Below, piece by piece: positions 1 to 6,809 of a stretch of 50,407 bases of DNA (within the stretch, counting starts at the first letter, position 1; every line of letters starts with the position of its first letter). Source of the stretch: Alicyclobacillus pomorum DSM 14955 (GTDB taxonomy: Bacteria; Bacillota; Bacilli; Alicyclobacillales; Alicyclobacillaceae). The position numbers and the translations under genes are program-made. The notes below the pieces were generated by a model. That model was not told where the DNA came from. It made no database searches and saw only the letters and a list, made by a program, of their open reading frames with translations. The DNA lies in NCBI RefSeq assembly GCF_000472905.1, contig NZ_AXAR01000019.1:187-50593 (forward strand). The letters run 5' to 3'.

Positions 1-183
1 GACAAGCGGGATGCCTTACGGCTGGCACAACTATTTCGAGCTGGTGAGTTGGTTCCGGTCTTTGTTCCGAGCGAGGAAGACGAGTCTCTTCGGGACTTGG
101 TACGGGCCAGAGAAGACGCCCTCGAGGATAAGCTCCTAACGGCGGCTTTCGCCACAGAAGCGCGACTCCAAAAATCTGCATAA
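1..183 (+). pseudogene. IS110-family transposase fragment
   Basis: The reading frame is open from the window edge to TAA at 181-183 and gives 60 residues. The first 40 match the end of the DEDD nuclease domain of IS110-family transposases: DKRDA carries the final D-x-x-D pair, followed by [13 protein letters not shown] and [11 protein letters not shown]. After residue 40 the expected continuation (arginine-rich helix, then the C-terminal serine-bearing domain) is absent and an unrelated 20-residue tail runs to a stop. It is therefore a truncated copy, probably inactive. Its 5' part lies outside the window. The family call is from motif recognition. Confidence 0.75.
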
Positions 184-559
184 CCAATCAGAACGCGGTA
201 TAAAGAGGAGCCGCGTATTTGTGCATTTTTATGTTGCGGAAAACACCCCATCAAATAGAAAGAGGGCGGCCCGGCCTTACCCTGGCGGGGCCGCCTCAAT
301 TGTTAGGTTCACGGGGAACACTGGGATAGCGGCAGAACGTCGGTTACGGGTAGTTTTCAGCGCACGTTTGTGAAGCACTACTGCATTGATTAGCTTCTCG
401 TGGCTTCCAGGCGTCTCTGCCAGTTGTGGAAATGCACTAAAACTGAAGGTCGGGCTTCTTTGCTTGCGAAGTTATCAATCGAAAGTTTCCGTATATTATG
501 GATGCGATTGATCTGGAAAAGAATTGCATGTACGATGGGCTGGGATAGGAGGATGAGAT
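184..559. other. intergenic region with one hairpin, no gene seen
   Basis: Between the IS110 remnant and the ABC transporter I see a GC-rich hairpin (265-295) and no convincing gene. A TATATT at 492-497 could be a -10 box for the ABC operon, but no good -35 lies at the right distance. The AGGAGG at 547-552 is the ribosome binding site of the ABC ATPase. Confidence 0.4.
265..295. terminator. GC-rich hairpin, copy 1 of a repeated family
   Basis: The arms GGCGGCCC and GGGGCCGCC pair around a loop containing TTACCCT. A T-rich run is lacking, so termination is uncertain. Hairpins with the same GGCC(C/T)(C/T)GCC arm occur at 16481-16506 and 22760-22790, also at gene ends. Confidence 0.5.
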
Positions 560-1495
560 ATGGCCGAACAAGCCGCGGTCGAGATTCGCAACTTAACCAA
601 AGTCATTGGTAAGAAAACCATCGTCGATAACCTTTCCTTGACGATTCCCAAGGGAGAGGTATTCGGTTTCCTGGGGCCGAACGGCGCGGGTAAGACGACG
701 ACCATCCGGATGATGGTCGGGTTGATCTCCATCACCAAAGGCCAAGTCCTGATTCATGGCATCGATATCTCGAAGGATTTCACAGCGGCCATGAACCACG
801 TGGGGGCCATCGTTGAGAATCCGGAGATGTACAAATATCTCACGGGCTATCAAAATCTGCAGCACTTTGCCAACATGTCCACCGGGGTGACGCGCCAGCG
901 CATTGACGAAGTGGTCAAACTCGTGGGGTTGGAGCAGCGGATTCACGAGAAAGTGAAGACGTACTCGCTGGGCATGCGTCAGCGTCTAGGCTTGGCGCAG
1001 GCGTTGCTGAGGAAGCCAGACGTGCTGATTCTCGATGAGCCCACCAACGGGCTGGATCCCGCCGGAATTCGGGAATTGCGAGATCTCCTGAGGTATCTGG
1101 CCAATACCGAAGGAACGGCCGTCATTGTGTCGAGCCACTTGTTGTCTGAGATGGAACTGATGTGCGACCGGGTGGCCATCATTCAGGCAGGCAAGCTGAT
1201 TGACGTCAAATCTCTCCGAGATATGGTGTCCAACGAAGGAGCGCAGCTCGCCACGGAAATCGAGGTGGACAGGCCAGAGGCGGCCGTTGTCTTGTTGCAG
1301 ACAAAGCATCCCAACCTCGCAGTGAAACAGAATGGCGACAAGATTGAACTGATGGTGGCGCGGGACCAGATTCCTTCCGTGGTACACAGCCTCGTCATGG
1401 GCGACGTCAAAATTTACGCAGTACATAGTGTGAACAAGTCTCTGGAAGATACGTTCCTAGAGATTACGGGGGGGAGCTCCGATGTTGTTATTTAA
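560..1495 (+). CDS. ABC transporter ATP-binding protein (BcrA-like)
   Basis: This 311-residue cytoplasmic ATPase would power export through the adjacent permease. Walker A GPNGAGKT is at residues 39-46, the signature YSLGMRQRLGLAQ lies near 138-150, Walker B VLILDEPTNGLDP near 153-165, and a switch histidine in SSHLLSEME follows. The C-terminal ~90 residues resemble the extension of the BcrA/drug-resistance ABC-2 class. AGGAGG at 547-552 fixes the ATG. The permease gene overlaps its end by 14 bases, indicating translational coupling. Family members export bacitracin, lantibiotics or other toxic compounds; the substrate here cannot be told from sequence. No two-component system or other regulator is adjacent. 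Confidence 0.9.
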   Translation: MAEQAAVEIRNLTKVIGKKTIVDNLSLTIPKGEVFGFLGPNGAGKTTTIRMMVGLISITKGQVLIHGIDISKDFTAAMNHVGAIVENPEMYKYLTGYQNLQHFANMSTGVTRQRIDEVVKLVGLEQRIHEKVKTYSLGMRQRLGLAQALLRKPDVLILDEPTNGLDPAGIRELRDLLRYLANTEGTAVIVSSHLLSEMELMCDRVAIIQAGKLIDVKSLRDMVSNEGAQLATEIEVDRPEAAVVLLQTKHPNLAVKQNGDKIELMVARDQIPSVVHSLVMGDVKIYAVHSVNKSLEDTFLEITGGSSDVVI

Positions 1496-2432
1496 CCTGA
1501 TTCGGAACGAAAACATAAAAATCTACCGTCGGCTCCGGACCTGGATTCTGGTGGGGATCATCCTCTTAGCCACGGTGCTTGTGGCTGTGGTCATGCATAG
1601 CCGTCAACAGGACACACCCAATTGGAAACAAACCTTGATCACGCAAAATCAAGAGATGCAGCAACAGTTGAACCATGGTGCAGGACACATGCCCGCGGCA
1701 GCGTTGGATGGCATGAAGCAGTCGATTCAGCTGAATCAGTACTACATTGACCACAACATCAACCCGAATCACACCACGGGTTGGAAGTTCGCCGTTACCG
1801 CAGAGAACTTGTCTGGTTTGTTGATGGCGTTCATTGTGGTCATTGCCGGCGACATTGTGGCGAGCGAGTTCAGTACAGGCACCATCAAGATGCTGCTCAC
1901 ACAGACCGCAACGAGAGCACAAATCCTATTGTCCAAATACCTGGCCACCCTGCTGTTCGCGTTGTTTATGACGGCGGTGCTCTTTGTCTTTTCGTTGCTT
2001 TGCGGATGGATATTCTTCGGCTTCTCCGAAGCGGGGGAACCCCACATTTACGCGGATGCCAACGGGCATATTCAGCACATGAGTACCGCCTCGTACCTGC
2101 TCATGCAATACGGATTCTTATTGATAGACATTGTCATCACAGCTACCATCGCATTCATGATTTCCGCCATTTTCCGCAGCAGTACCCTGGCCATCACCAT
2201 TTCCATTCTCGCTTACTTTGTGGGCAACACGTTGGTCACGGCGCTCAGCAGTTACTCCTGGGTGAAGTACATACTGTTTGCCAACACGAACTTGTCGCAA
2301 TACGTGGTGGGTGGACCACACATCAAAGGCATGACCTTGGGATTTTCCGTCACGATGCTGGTGATTTACTTTGTGGTGATGAACGTCTTGTCGTGGCTCA
2401 TCTTTATGAAGAGAGACGTCGCGTACACATAA
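1482..2432 (+). CDS. ABC-2 type permease (BcrB-like)
   Basis: This 316-residue membrane protein has one N-terminal helix (about residues 21-39), a ~75-residue extracytoplasmic loop with long polar stretches, then about five helices ending in MNVLSWLIFMKRDV. That is the layout of ABC-2 permeases that pair with BcrA-type ATPases. The ATG lies inside the end of the ATPase gene, with a GGGGGGAG ribosome binding site just upstream. It is the membrane half of a two-gene exporter, and the strong hairpin at 2471 closes the unit. Confidence 0.88.
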   Translation: MLLFNLIRNENIKIYRRLRTWILVGIILLATVLVAVVMHSRQQDTPNWKQTLITQNQEMQQQLNHGAGHMPAAALDGMKQSIQLNQYYIDHNINPNHTTGWKFAVTAENLSGLLMAFIVVIAGDIVASEFSTGTIKMLLTQTATRAQILLSKYLATLLFALFMTAVLFVFSLLCGWIFFGFSEAGEPHIYADANGHIQHMSTASYLLMQYGFLLIDIVITATIAFMISAIFRSSTLAITISILAYFVGNTLVTALSSYSWVKYILFANTNLSQYVVGGPHIKGMTLGFSVTMLVIYFVVMNVLSWLIFMKRDVAYT

Positions 2433-2470
2433 GGCGGTCTCGGGATGTCAACGCATCCAGCCCACGAGAA

Positions 2471-2497
2471 AGCCGAGGACATGTTCCTCGGCTTTTT
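2471..2497 (+). terminator. rho-independent terminator of the ABC operon
   Basis: A perfect 9-bp stem (AGCCGAGGA/TCCTCGGCT) with a 5-base loop is followed by a T run. It lies 38 bases past the permease stop and just before the convergent CDF gene. Confidence 0.88.
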
Positions 2498-2505
2498 ACC
2501 TCATC

Positions 2506-3159
2506 TTAGTGGCAACAGCCACACGCATCTTCCTTTCCCCGCGCCTCCTGAACGGCTTCCCAGCCTTCTTTGACCACAAAATAAACGAGTGCAAGTGACG
2601 CAATGGAATCAATCCACCACCAGCCGAGAATGGCATTGAAAACCGCACCCGCAAGAACTGTCCAAGCCATGTACGCACAAACGATGCTGCAGGCACCGTC
2701 CGCCCGAAGGGCTGAACTGCCGATTTCAGAGCCAATGTGCTTCTTTGCTCGTGATAAGTACGGCATGATAATCCCTGACGCAACCGCTAATCCAATGCCC
2801 AAATACGTCGATTCCGCTCCTTGATGCGACACTAATTTATCAATGGATGCCACCAGGATGTACACCGCGAGCAATAGTAGCGCAATGCCAACCACCCAGG
2901 AAGATGTTTTTTCGGCTCGTTTTACCCGAGCCAAACTTGCCCCTTGTGCTTCCACGGTTAATCGCCACAACAGGACCCCGCCCGCGATGAGTTCAATGAT
3001 GCTGTCTGCCCCGAACGCGACCAACGAAAGCGAATGGGCGATGATGCCGGAACCTATGGCAACCGCCCCCTCAATGACCATCCAAAGGAGAGAAACGATT
3101 TCAATGCGAACGCCCTTTTTTACAGATCTTGCGTGCGTGGCAGTGGACACCTTATTCAT
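2506..3159 (-). CDS. CDF-like metal cation efflux transporter
   Basis: The 217-residue membrane protein has about six helices. The helix-2 motif FGADSIIE (residues 49-56, D52) and further membrane acidic residues (D154 in LRADG, D184 in WWIDSIAS) fit the cation diffusion facilitator superfamily. The usual long cytoplasmic C-terminal domain is missing, and the protein ends in a short Cys/His tail, CGCCH. The chosen ATG (3157-3159) follows AGGGAAGGG and overlaps the last codons of the ArsR gene; an upstream in-frame ATG at 3174 is less well placed. Cotranscription with a metal-sensing repressor suggests Zn, Cd or Co export. The exact metal is not determined. Confidence 0.85.
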   Translation of the reverse strand: MNKVSTATHARSVKKGVRIEIVSLLWMVIEGAVAIGSGIIAHSLSLVAFGADSIIELIAGGVLLWRLTVEAQGASLARVKRAEKTSSWVVGIALLLLAVYILVASIDKLVSHQGAESTYLGIGLAVASGIIMPYLSRAKKHIGSEIGSSALRADGACSIVCAYMAWTVLAGAVFNAILGWWWIDSIASLALVYFVVKEGWEAVQEARGKEDACGCCH

Positions 3160-3520
3160 CCCTTCCCTGTGCATGTGTTACGTGATCCAGCGCCATCTGT
3201 AACAATCCAATGATGTGGGCATCGTCACAGGTGTAATACATCGTATTTCCTTCTCGCCTGAACTTCACAATCCGAAGAGCTTTTAGATATCGCAATTGAT
3301 GAGATACCGCCGACTGCGTCATACCGAGGATTTCTGCTAAATCGCATACACACAGTTCGCGACGTGACAAGTTGTACAGGATTCGTATCCGTGTAGGATC
3401 AGCGAGAGCTTTAAAGGATTCGGACAACTGTTCCACAACGGACAGCTCTAGCTGTTCCACACTTTCAATGGCTTCCTGATGAACCACGTTGCAACAAGTC
3501 TCTTGATTGACATCAATCAT
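3152..3520 (-). CDS. ArsR/SmtB-family metal-responsive repressor (CadC-like)
   Basis: This 122-residue winged-helix repressor has the helix-turn-helix TQSAVSHQLRYLK at 68-80. Two known sensor sites are visible. The alpha-3N-type site has N-terminal C9-C10 plus C57 and C59 in ELCVCD. The alpha-5 site is D100-x-H102-x10-H113-x2-H116. CadC/ZiaR-type proteins carry both. Such proteins leave the operator when Cd, Pb or Zn binds. Start ATG at 3520 is preceded by AGGAGGTGA. The gene is first in a two-gene operon with the CDF transporter, and a canonical operator lies just upstream. Confidence 0.93.
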   Translation of the reverse strand: MIDVNQETCCNVVHQEAIESVEQLELSVVEQLSESFKALADPTRIRILYNLSRRELCVCDLAEILGMTQSAVSHQLRYLKALRIVKFRREGNTMYYTCDDAHIIGLLQMALDHVTHAQGRDE

Positions 3521-3532
3521 AACGTCACCTCC

Positions 3533-3554
3533 TATATGAACAATTACTCATATA
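3533..3554 (-). promoter_or_regulatory. ArsR/SmtB operator
   Basis: The perfect inverted repeat TATATGA-N8-TCATATA contains TGAACA-N4-(C)TCA, close to the known 12-2-12 SmtB/CadC/ZiaR operator core (TGAACA then TTCA). It sits 13 bases before the repressor start and overlaps its ribosome binding site region, so binding would shut off the repressor/CDF operon. Confidence 0.72.
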
Positions 3555-3662
3555 CTCATTATATACACGACAGAACAAAATCGTCCCGCATTTCCTTTCT
3601 ATCTTCAAACGTGTACGAGCATCACTGGAGCATTGGGCACTTGTCATTTATAATATGCCTAA

Positions 3663-3719
3663 CTGAATCGGTGATGGAGCTCACCGTAAACCGCCCGTAA
3701 GGGATGATGGCTCCTGCAA
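3663..3719 (+). promoter_or_regulatory. fluoride riboswitch aptamer (crcB motif), copy 1
   Basis: The aptamer core ATCGGTGATGGAGCTCACC (3667-3685), the TAAACC joining segment, a short GCCC/GGG stem and GATGATGGCTCCTGC match the fluoride-sensing crcB RNA. A TATAAT at 3649-3654 could be the -10 box, placing transcription start next to the aptamer. The 3' strand GGCTCCTGC is shared with the terminator stem at 3709-3754, so fluoride binding would keep the terminator from forming. Two fluoride-exporter genes follow directly. Confidence 0.95.
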
Positions 3720-3766
3720 GGAACTGTGGTATCACACGGTGATTTGCAGGAGCCTTTTTGTTTTTT
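3709..3766 (+). terminator. expression-platform terminator of fluoride riboswitch 1
   Basis: The 11-bp stem GGCTCCTGCAA/TTGCAGGAGCC encloses an inner ATCAC-ACG-GTGAT hairpin and is followed by TTTTTGTTTTTT. Its left arm is the 3' part of the aptamer, the expected fluoride-controlled attenuator design. Confidence 0.9.
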
Positions 3767-3792
3767 CGAAATCGACGGAGAGGAGAGAGACG

Positions 3793-4191
3793 ATGAACGT
3801 TGTTGCGATTTTTCTTGGAGGTATCCTCGGTGGTATTTTACGCTATCTTGTAGGGTTTGCCATCCCTGCGCCCGACGGTTTTCCTCTGGACATTCTCATC
3901 ATCAACCTAGTGGGCTCGTTTGCGCTCGGTGCGCTGTACGGCATGGCCGCGCGCACCAAAATGAAACCTTGGTTGCGTGACGGTATAGGGACTGGCTTTA
4001 TCGGTTCATTTACGACCTTTTCGACGTTCTGCTTCGGTACGATTAAGCTAGCCCAATCTCATGCATGGATGGCACTGATCTATGTGGTGGCCAGTCTCAG
4101 CTGTGGACCGCTACTCGCTTATGTGGGGAATGGTACGGCGCTATGGATTGGCACCCGCAGGGAAACTCAAGTCGGGGAGGTTTCTGCATGA
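3793..4191 (+). CDS. crcB: Fluoride exporter subunit FluC/CrcB 1
   Basis: The 132-residue, four-helix protein matches the FluC channel family, which expels F- as a dual-topology dimer. Key features: GGILRY at 13-18, the pore Asn N38 in INLVGSF, and the phenylalanine/Na+-site signature GFIGSFTTFST (68-78). The chosen ATG follows GGAGAGGAGAG; an upstream in-frame ATG at 3739 lies inside the riboswitch terminator and is excluded. The stop overlaps the next crcB start (ATGA). Two adjacent FluC genes usually form an obligate heterodimer; that is family knowledge. Confidence 0.95.
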   Translation: MNVVAIFLGGILGGILRYLVGFAIPAPDGFPLDILIINLVGSFALGALYGMAARTKMKPWLRDGIGTGFIGSFTTFSTFCFGTIKLAQSHAWMALIYVVASLSCGPLLAYVGNGTALWIGTRRETQVGEVSA

Positions 4192-4547
4192 GCATGCTTC
4201 TTCCCGTCCTTGTTGGTGTGGGTTCTGCCGTTGGGGCTGTCGCACGATATGGAGTCAGTTGCTGGGTTGCCAAAGTGAACTCATCGATATTCCCTTGGGG
4301 AACTTGGCTCATCAACATGGTTGGAACCGCCCTGTTCGGGTTGTTTACCTTCCGTTTTAAGAACACGTCACCCGATTTGATGATGTTGTTCGGGACAGGA
4401 TTCTGTGGTGGTTTTACCACGTTCTCGACCCTATCGGTGGAAACGGTGACGCTGTTTCGAAGCAACCGATTGGTGGGCGTCGTTTATCTGGTGAGCTCCC
4501 TTGGCGTCGGATGTATCTTGGCTTGGCTGATGGATGTGTGGATGTGA
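4188..4547 (+). CDS. crcB: Fluoride exporter subunit FluC/CrcB 2
   Basis: This 119-residue FluC homologue has R20-Y21 in helix 1, N43 in LINMVGTA and GFCGGFTTFST at 71-81, all hallmarks of the fluoride channel. Four hydrophobic segments span most of its length. Its ATG overlaps the stop of crcB 1 and has GGGGAGG at 4174-4180. It is likely the oppositely oriented partner of CrcB 1 and under the same riboswitch. About 95 bases separate it from the YtaF-like gene, with no clear terminator between. Confidence 0.95.
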   Translation: MSMLLPVLVGVGSAVGAVARYGVSCWVAKVNSSIFPWGTWLINMVGTALFGLFTFRFKNTSPDLMMLFGTGFCGGFTTFSTLSVETVTLFRSNRLVGVVYLVSSLGVGCILAWLMDVWM

Positions 4548-4642
4548 CGCGACGGATTAGTCGCATGTCTATGGAGCATTCCACGGCATCTCCATATCCT
4601 ACTGTAACCGCTTGATTTCGGTGAAATGGGGGTGCCATCAAC

Positions 4643-5176
4643 ATGTATGTCGGGTCCATGATGATGAGCGCTACGATTGCTGCCAGTGCCAATATGGGCA
4701 ACATGGGGATTGGTGTCAAAGGACATCGTTTGCCACTGATGTTTTGCTTTGTTATCGCTGCCTTATCCATGACCACGTGTCTTCTCGGTGGCTTCAGCGC
4801 TCTACACATTGAACATATGATGTCACCCAGACTTTGTAGCTTCTTTGGTTCTGGCGTGCTCGTTACCGTCGGTCTTTGGACCATGCTAGAGGCGTTATAT
4901 CACCAAATTCGCCCGGAAGAAACCACTGGCATGCGATTCGGATTCCATGAAATGATGTTGATGGGACTGGCACAAGCACTCGCTGACTTATCTGTAGGTC
5001 TTGGAATCGGATTTTCCCATGTCGCGGTTTGGTTCACGGCCGTCTGTGTTGGTGTGTTCAGCCTACTGTTCTTGCTCATGCCTTCACAGCTCTTCACCCG
5101 ATGGACCACCAGAATGGGACAACATACCGCGATGGTTTCAGGAACTCTGCTGGTTGTTGCAGGACTGCTCCTCTAG
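4643..5176 (+). CDS. YtaF/MntP-like membrane protein in the fluoride operon
   Basis: This 177-residue protein has about six hydrophobic helices and two related halves. ASANMGNMGIGVKGHRLP (14-31) and LAQALADLSVGLGIGF (about 109-124) resemble the paired signatures of YtaF/MntP proteins (S-D-[NA]-x-x-V-G). MntP exports Mn(II); YtaF is a sporulation-linked relative of unknown function. The first half lacks the usual aspartate (Asn/Gly instead), while D115 in the second half is kept. ATG 4643 follows GGGGGTG. It lies 95 bases after crcB 2 on the same strand, so it is probably fluoride-induced. Its role in fluoride defence is inferred from context only. Its last 39 bases overlap the convergent crcB 3. 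Confidence 0.75.
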   Translation: MYVGSMMMSATIAASANMGNMGIGVKGHRLPLMFCFVIAALSMTTCLLGGFSALHIEHMMSPRLCSFFGSGVLVTVGLWTMLEALYHQIRPEETTGMRFGFHEMMLMGLAQALADLSVGLGIGFSHVAVWFTAVCVGVFSLLFLLMPSQLFTRWTTRMGQHTAMVSGTLLVVAGLLL

Positions 5177-5524
5177 TCCCATCCGTCTGCAAGAATGCTG
5201 TGCAAAGATCATGCCAACGGCAGACAGTAGGATGGATCCGAGCGTGACGACCATGCTTTCCACAGCATCCAGCGTGTGTACTGAATACAGGTGAATGGTG
5301 TTGAACATCAGCGAAGAAAACGTCGTAAACGAGCCGATAAAACCTGCATTGATGCCAATGACCATCCAAGGTTTGACGCGAATGGCCCGCCACAGGATGG
5401 ACAGCACACCAAGTGTGACGGCACCCACTGCGTTCAAAATGAGGGTACTCGACCACGTGTCTCCACAGGCAAACCGAATCACACCGCCTAGAAACCCGAA
5501 CACAAGTACGGATAGGACGTTCAT
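5138..5524 (-). CDS. crcB: Fluoride exporter subunit FluC/CrcB 3
   Basis: This third FluC homologue (128 residues) has GGVIRF near 13-18, N31 in LILNAVGA and GFIGSFTTFSS at 61-71. The hydrophilic C-terminal tail (SCRRMGLEEQ and following) is longer than usual, and its codons overlap the end of the convergent YtaF-like gene. ATG 5524 has AAGGGGTGA 6 bases upstream; a GTG 9 bases earlier lacks a spaced site. It has its own fluoride riboswitch. As a singleton it may form a homodimer, or it may pair with the other two. Confidence 0.93.
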   Translation of the reverse strand: MNVLSVLVFGFLGGVIRFACGDTWSSTLILNAVGAVTLGVLSILWRAIRVKPWMVIGINAGFIGSFTTFSSLMFNTIHLYSVHTLDAVESMVVTLGSILLSAVGMIFAQHSCRRMGLEEQSCNNQQSS

Positions 5525-5541
5525 CCGCTTCACCCCTTGTG

Positions 5542-5580
5542 AAAAGAAAATGGCTCCTGCGAATGATGTTCGCAGGAGCC
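5542..5580 (-). terminator. expression-platform terminator of fluoride riboswitch 2
   Basis: Read on the minus strand, a perfect 12-bp stem GGCTCCTGCGAA/TTCGCAGGAGCC with a 5-base loop is followed by ATTTTCTTTT. Its first arm is the 3' end of the aptamer, as in copy 1. Confidence 0.9.
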
Positions 5581-5625
5581 ATTAATCCTTTCGGATGTTC
5601 ATGGTGAGCTCCATCACCGATTCCA
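5569..5625 (-). promoter_or_regulatory. fluoride riboswitch aptamer, copy 2
   Basis: On the minus strand the core ATCGGTGATGGAGCTCACC (5621-5603) is identical to copy 1. A TCC-GAAA-GGA stem and AATGGCTCCTGCG follow. Compared with copy 1 the joining segment reads CATGAACA rather than CGTAAACC, and the 3' segment reads TTAATGG rather than ATGATGG. Position and terminator coupling before crcB 3 support function despite these changes. Confidence 0.85.
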
Positions 5626-5737
5626 TTGTTGCTACAGCGTATGTCGATTTTTACGTCGCGTGACGGGCAGAAGCACAGAACCACGAAATAAGCAGGGCCA
5701 TCCTCTGTCTGAGAATAGCCCCTTTTCCGATGATACG

Positions 5738-6319
5738 TTACGCAGTGACGTTGTTAGAGGTGTTGCGCCGCGTTTGATACTGACCGAGCCAGCATTGTTG
5801 AAAGTCTTCTTCGGTAAGTTCGAAAACTTCGTCTGCTTCTTTGCGCAATTCCGTTGGTTGACCTGGCGTCAAGACCACTTCCACAATTTTGCCGAGTTTC
5901 TTAATCTCCTGAATCGGTGTGATATAGTCTGTGTCGCCACTAAAGATGATGGCTGTGTCATAGCTGTTGGTATATGCACCTATCAAGAGCTGTGTGGCAA
6001 GATTTACATCCGTACCCTTTTCGACAGGAATGTAGGTGTTGGGATTGTTGGGGTCAAATGGGACGCCGGGAATTTTGAGCTTCTGAATCCATCCTTGTAC
6101 AACAGTGAAGCGCGGAATGTGGCTAAGAGCAGCGACGAGGCCTTGCTGTTGCGGATCGTTGACCGTATAGAAGTAAGAGCGCAACAGCTGACGATTGGGG
6201 CGTTTGTTCACGACCAAATCACACATTTGCTGGAAGTTGTAACGCGGTGGTTGCTTCAAATAAAACTTGCACGCATGATAAAAGTTGTTGCCGTCAATGA
6301 ACACCATAACCCTTTCCAC
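5738..6319 (-). CDS. NYN-domain protein (LabA/DUF88-like nuclease)
   Basis: This 193-residue cytoplasmic protein has a PIN-like NYN fold. MVFIDGNNFYH (residues 5-15, D9 and N11/N12), EKGTDVNLA (D104) and IIFSGDTDYITP (D129, D131) supply the four acidic metal-binding positions. Family members are putative RNases, but few targets are known. The GTG at 6317-6319 has AGGGAGG six bases upstream; the inner ATG at 6307 is an alternative, and the much longer upstream extension has no ribosome site. No partner is cotranscribed. Confidence 0.85.
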   Translation of the reverse strand: MERVMVFIDGNNFYHACKFYLKQPPRYNFQQMCDLVVNKRPNRQLLRSYFYTVNDPQQQGLVAALSHIPRFTVVQGWIQKLKIPGVPFDPNNPNTYIPVEKGTDVNLATQLLIGAYTNSYDTAIIFSGDTDYITPIQEIKKLGKIVEVVLTPGQPTELRKEADEVFELTEEDFQQCWLGQYQTRRNTSNNVTA

Positions 6320-6809
6320 AGGATTCCTCCCTTGCGTAGTAAAGAAGGCCAGGCGTACCTGACCTCCCGACATTAGATATGTAGTTAATGAAGCCGTAGC
6401 AACATTAACGCCGATATATTCATCACCGACCCGCCGGACGGTGAATATCGTTGCTGAAAATATATTATGCAATCGGATAGAAAAATGCAATACCTTGTCG
6501 AAAAAAGGCGATTCCGCGCACGGTTGCGCGCTGGCGGAAAACTACTAAAGCAGACAGGACCTACCGATTCATATGCGAGGAGACCGTCGTTTTTCTGCGC
6601 CGTGGCGCGCAGTTTGCCGGGAGGATTGTCCGGAAGTTGACACATCCACCCCCGCTCATGTCATTGAAAATCTTGTCGAACCCGGTATGATGGAAAAAAG
6701 GCCAGGCCAGCCGTGAATGGCTGGCTGTATCACAGGATAGTTTGGACAACATATAAGCAAAATACACCCGTGAACCGCTGGTTCGCGGATGGATTCAGGA
6801 GGTACATGC
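6320..6809. other. divergent intergenic region with candidate promoter
   Basis: The region lies between the minus-strand NYN gene and the plus-strand surface operon. I see no gene. A plus-strand promoter candidate TTGAAA-N16-TATGAT lies at 6664-6691, followed by a small hairpin CCAGCC-N6-GGCTGG (6707-6724). AGGAGG at 6797-6802 serves the GTG at 6810. Confidence 0.4.
6664..6691 (+). promoter_or_regulatory. candidate sigma-A promoter of the surface-glycan operon
   Basis: TTGAAA (6664-6669), a 16-base spacer and TATGAT (6686-6691) lie about 118 bases before the first gene. Each box has one mismatch to the sigma-A consensus. Confidence 0.45.
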
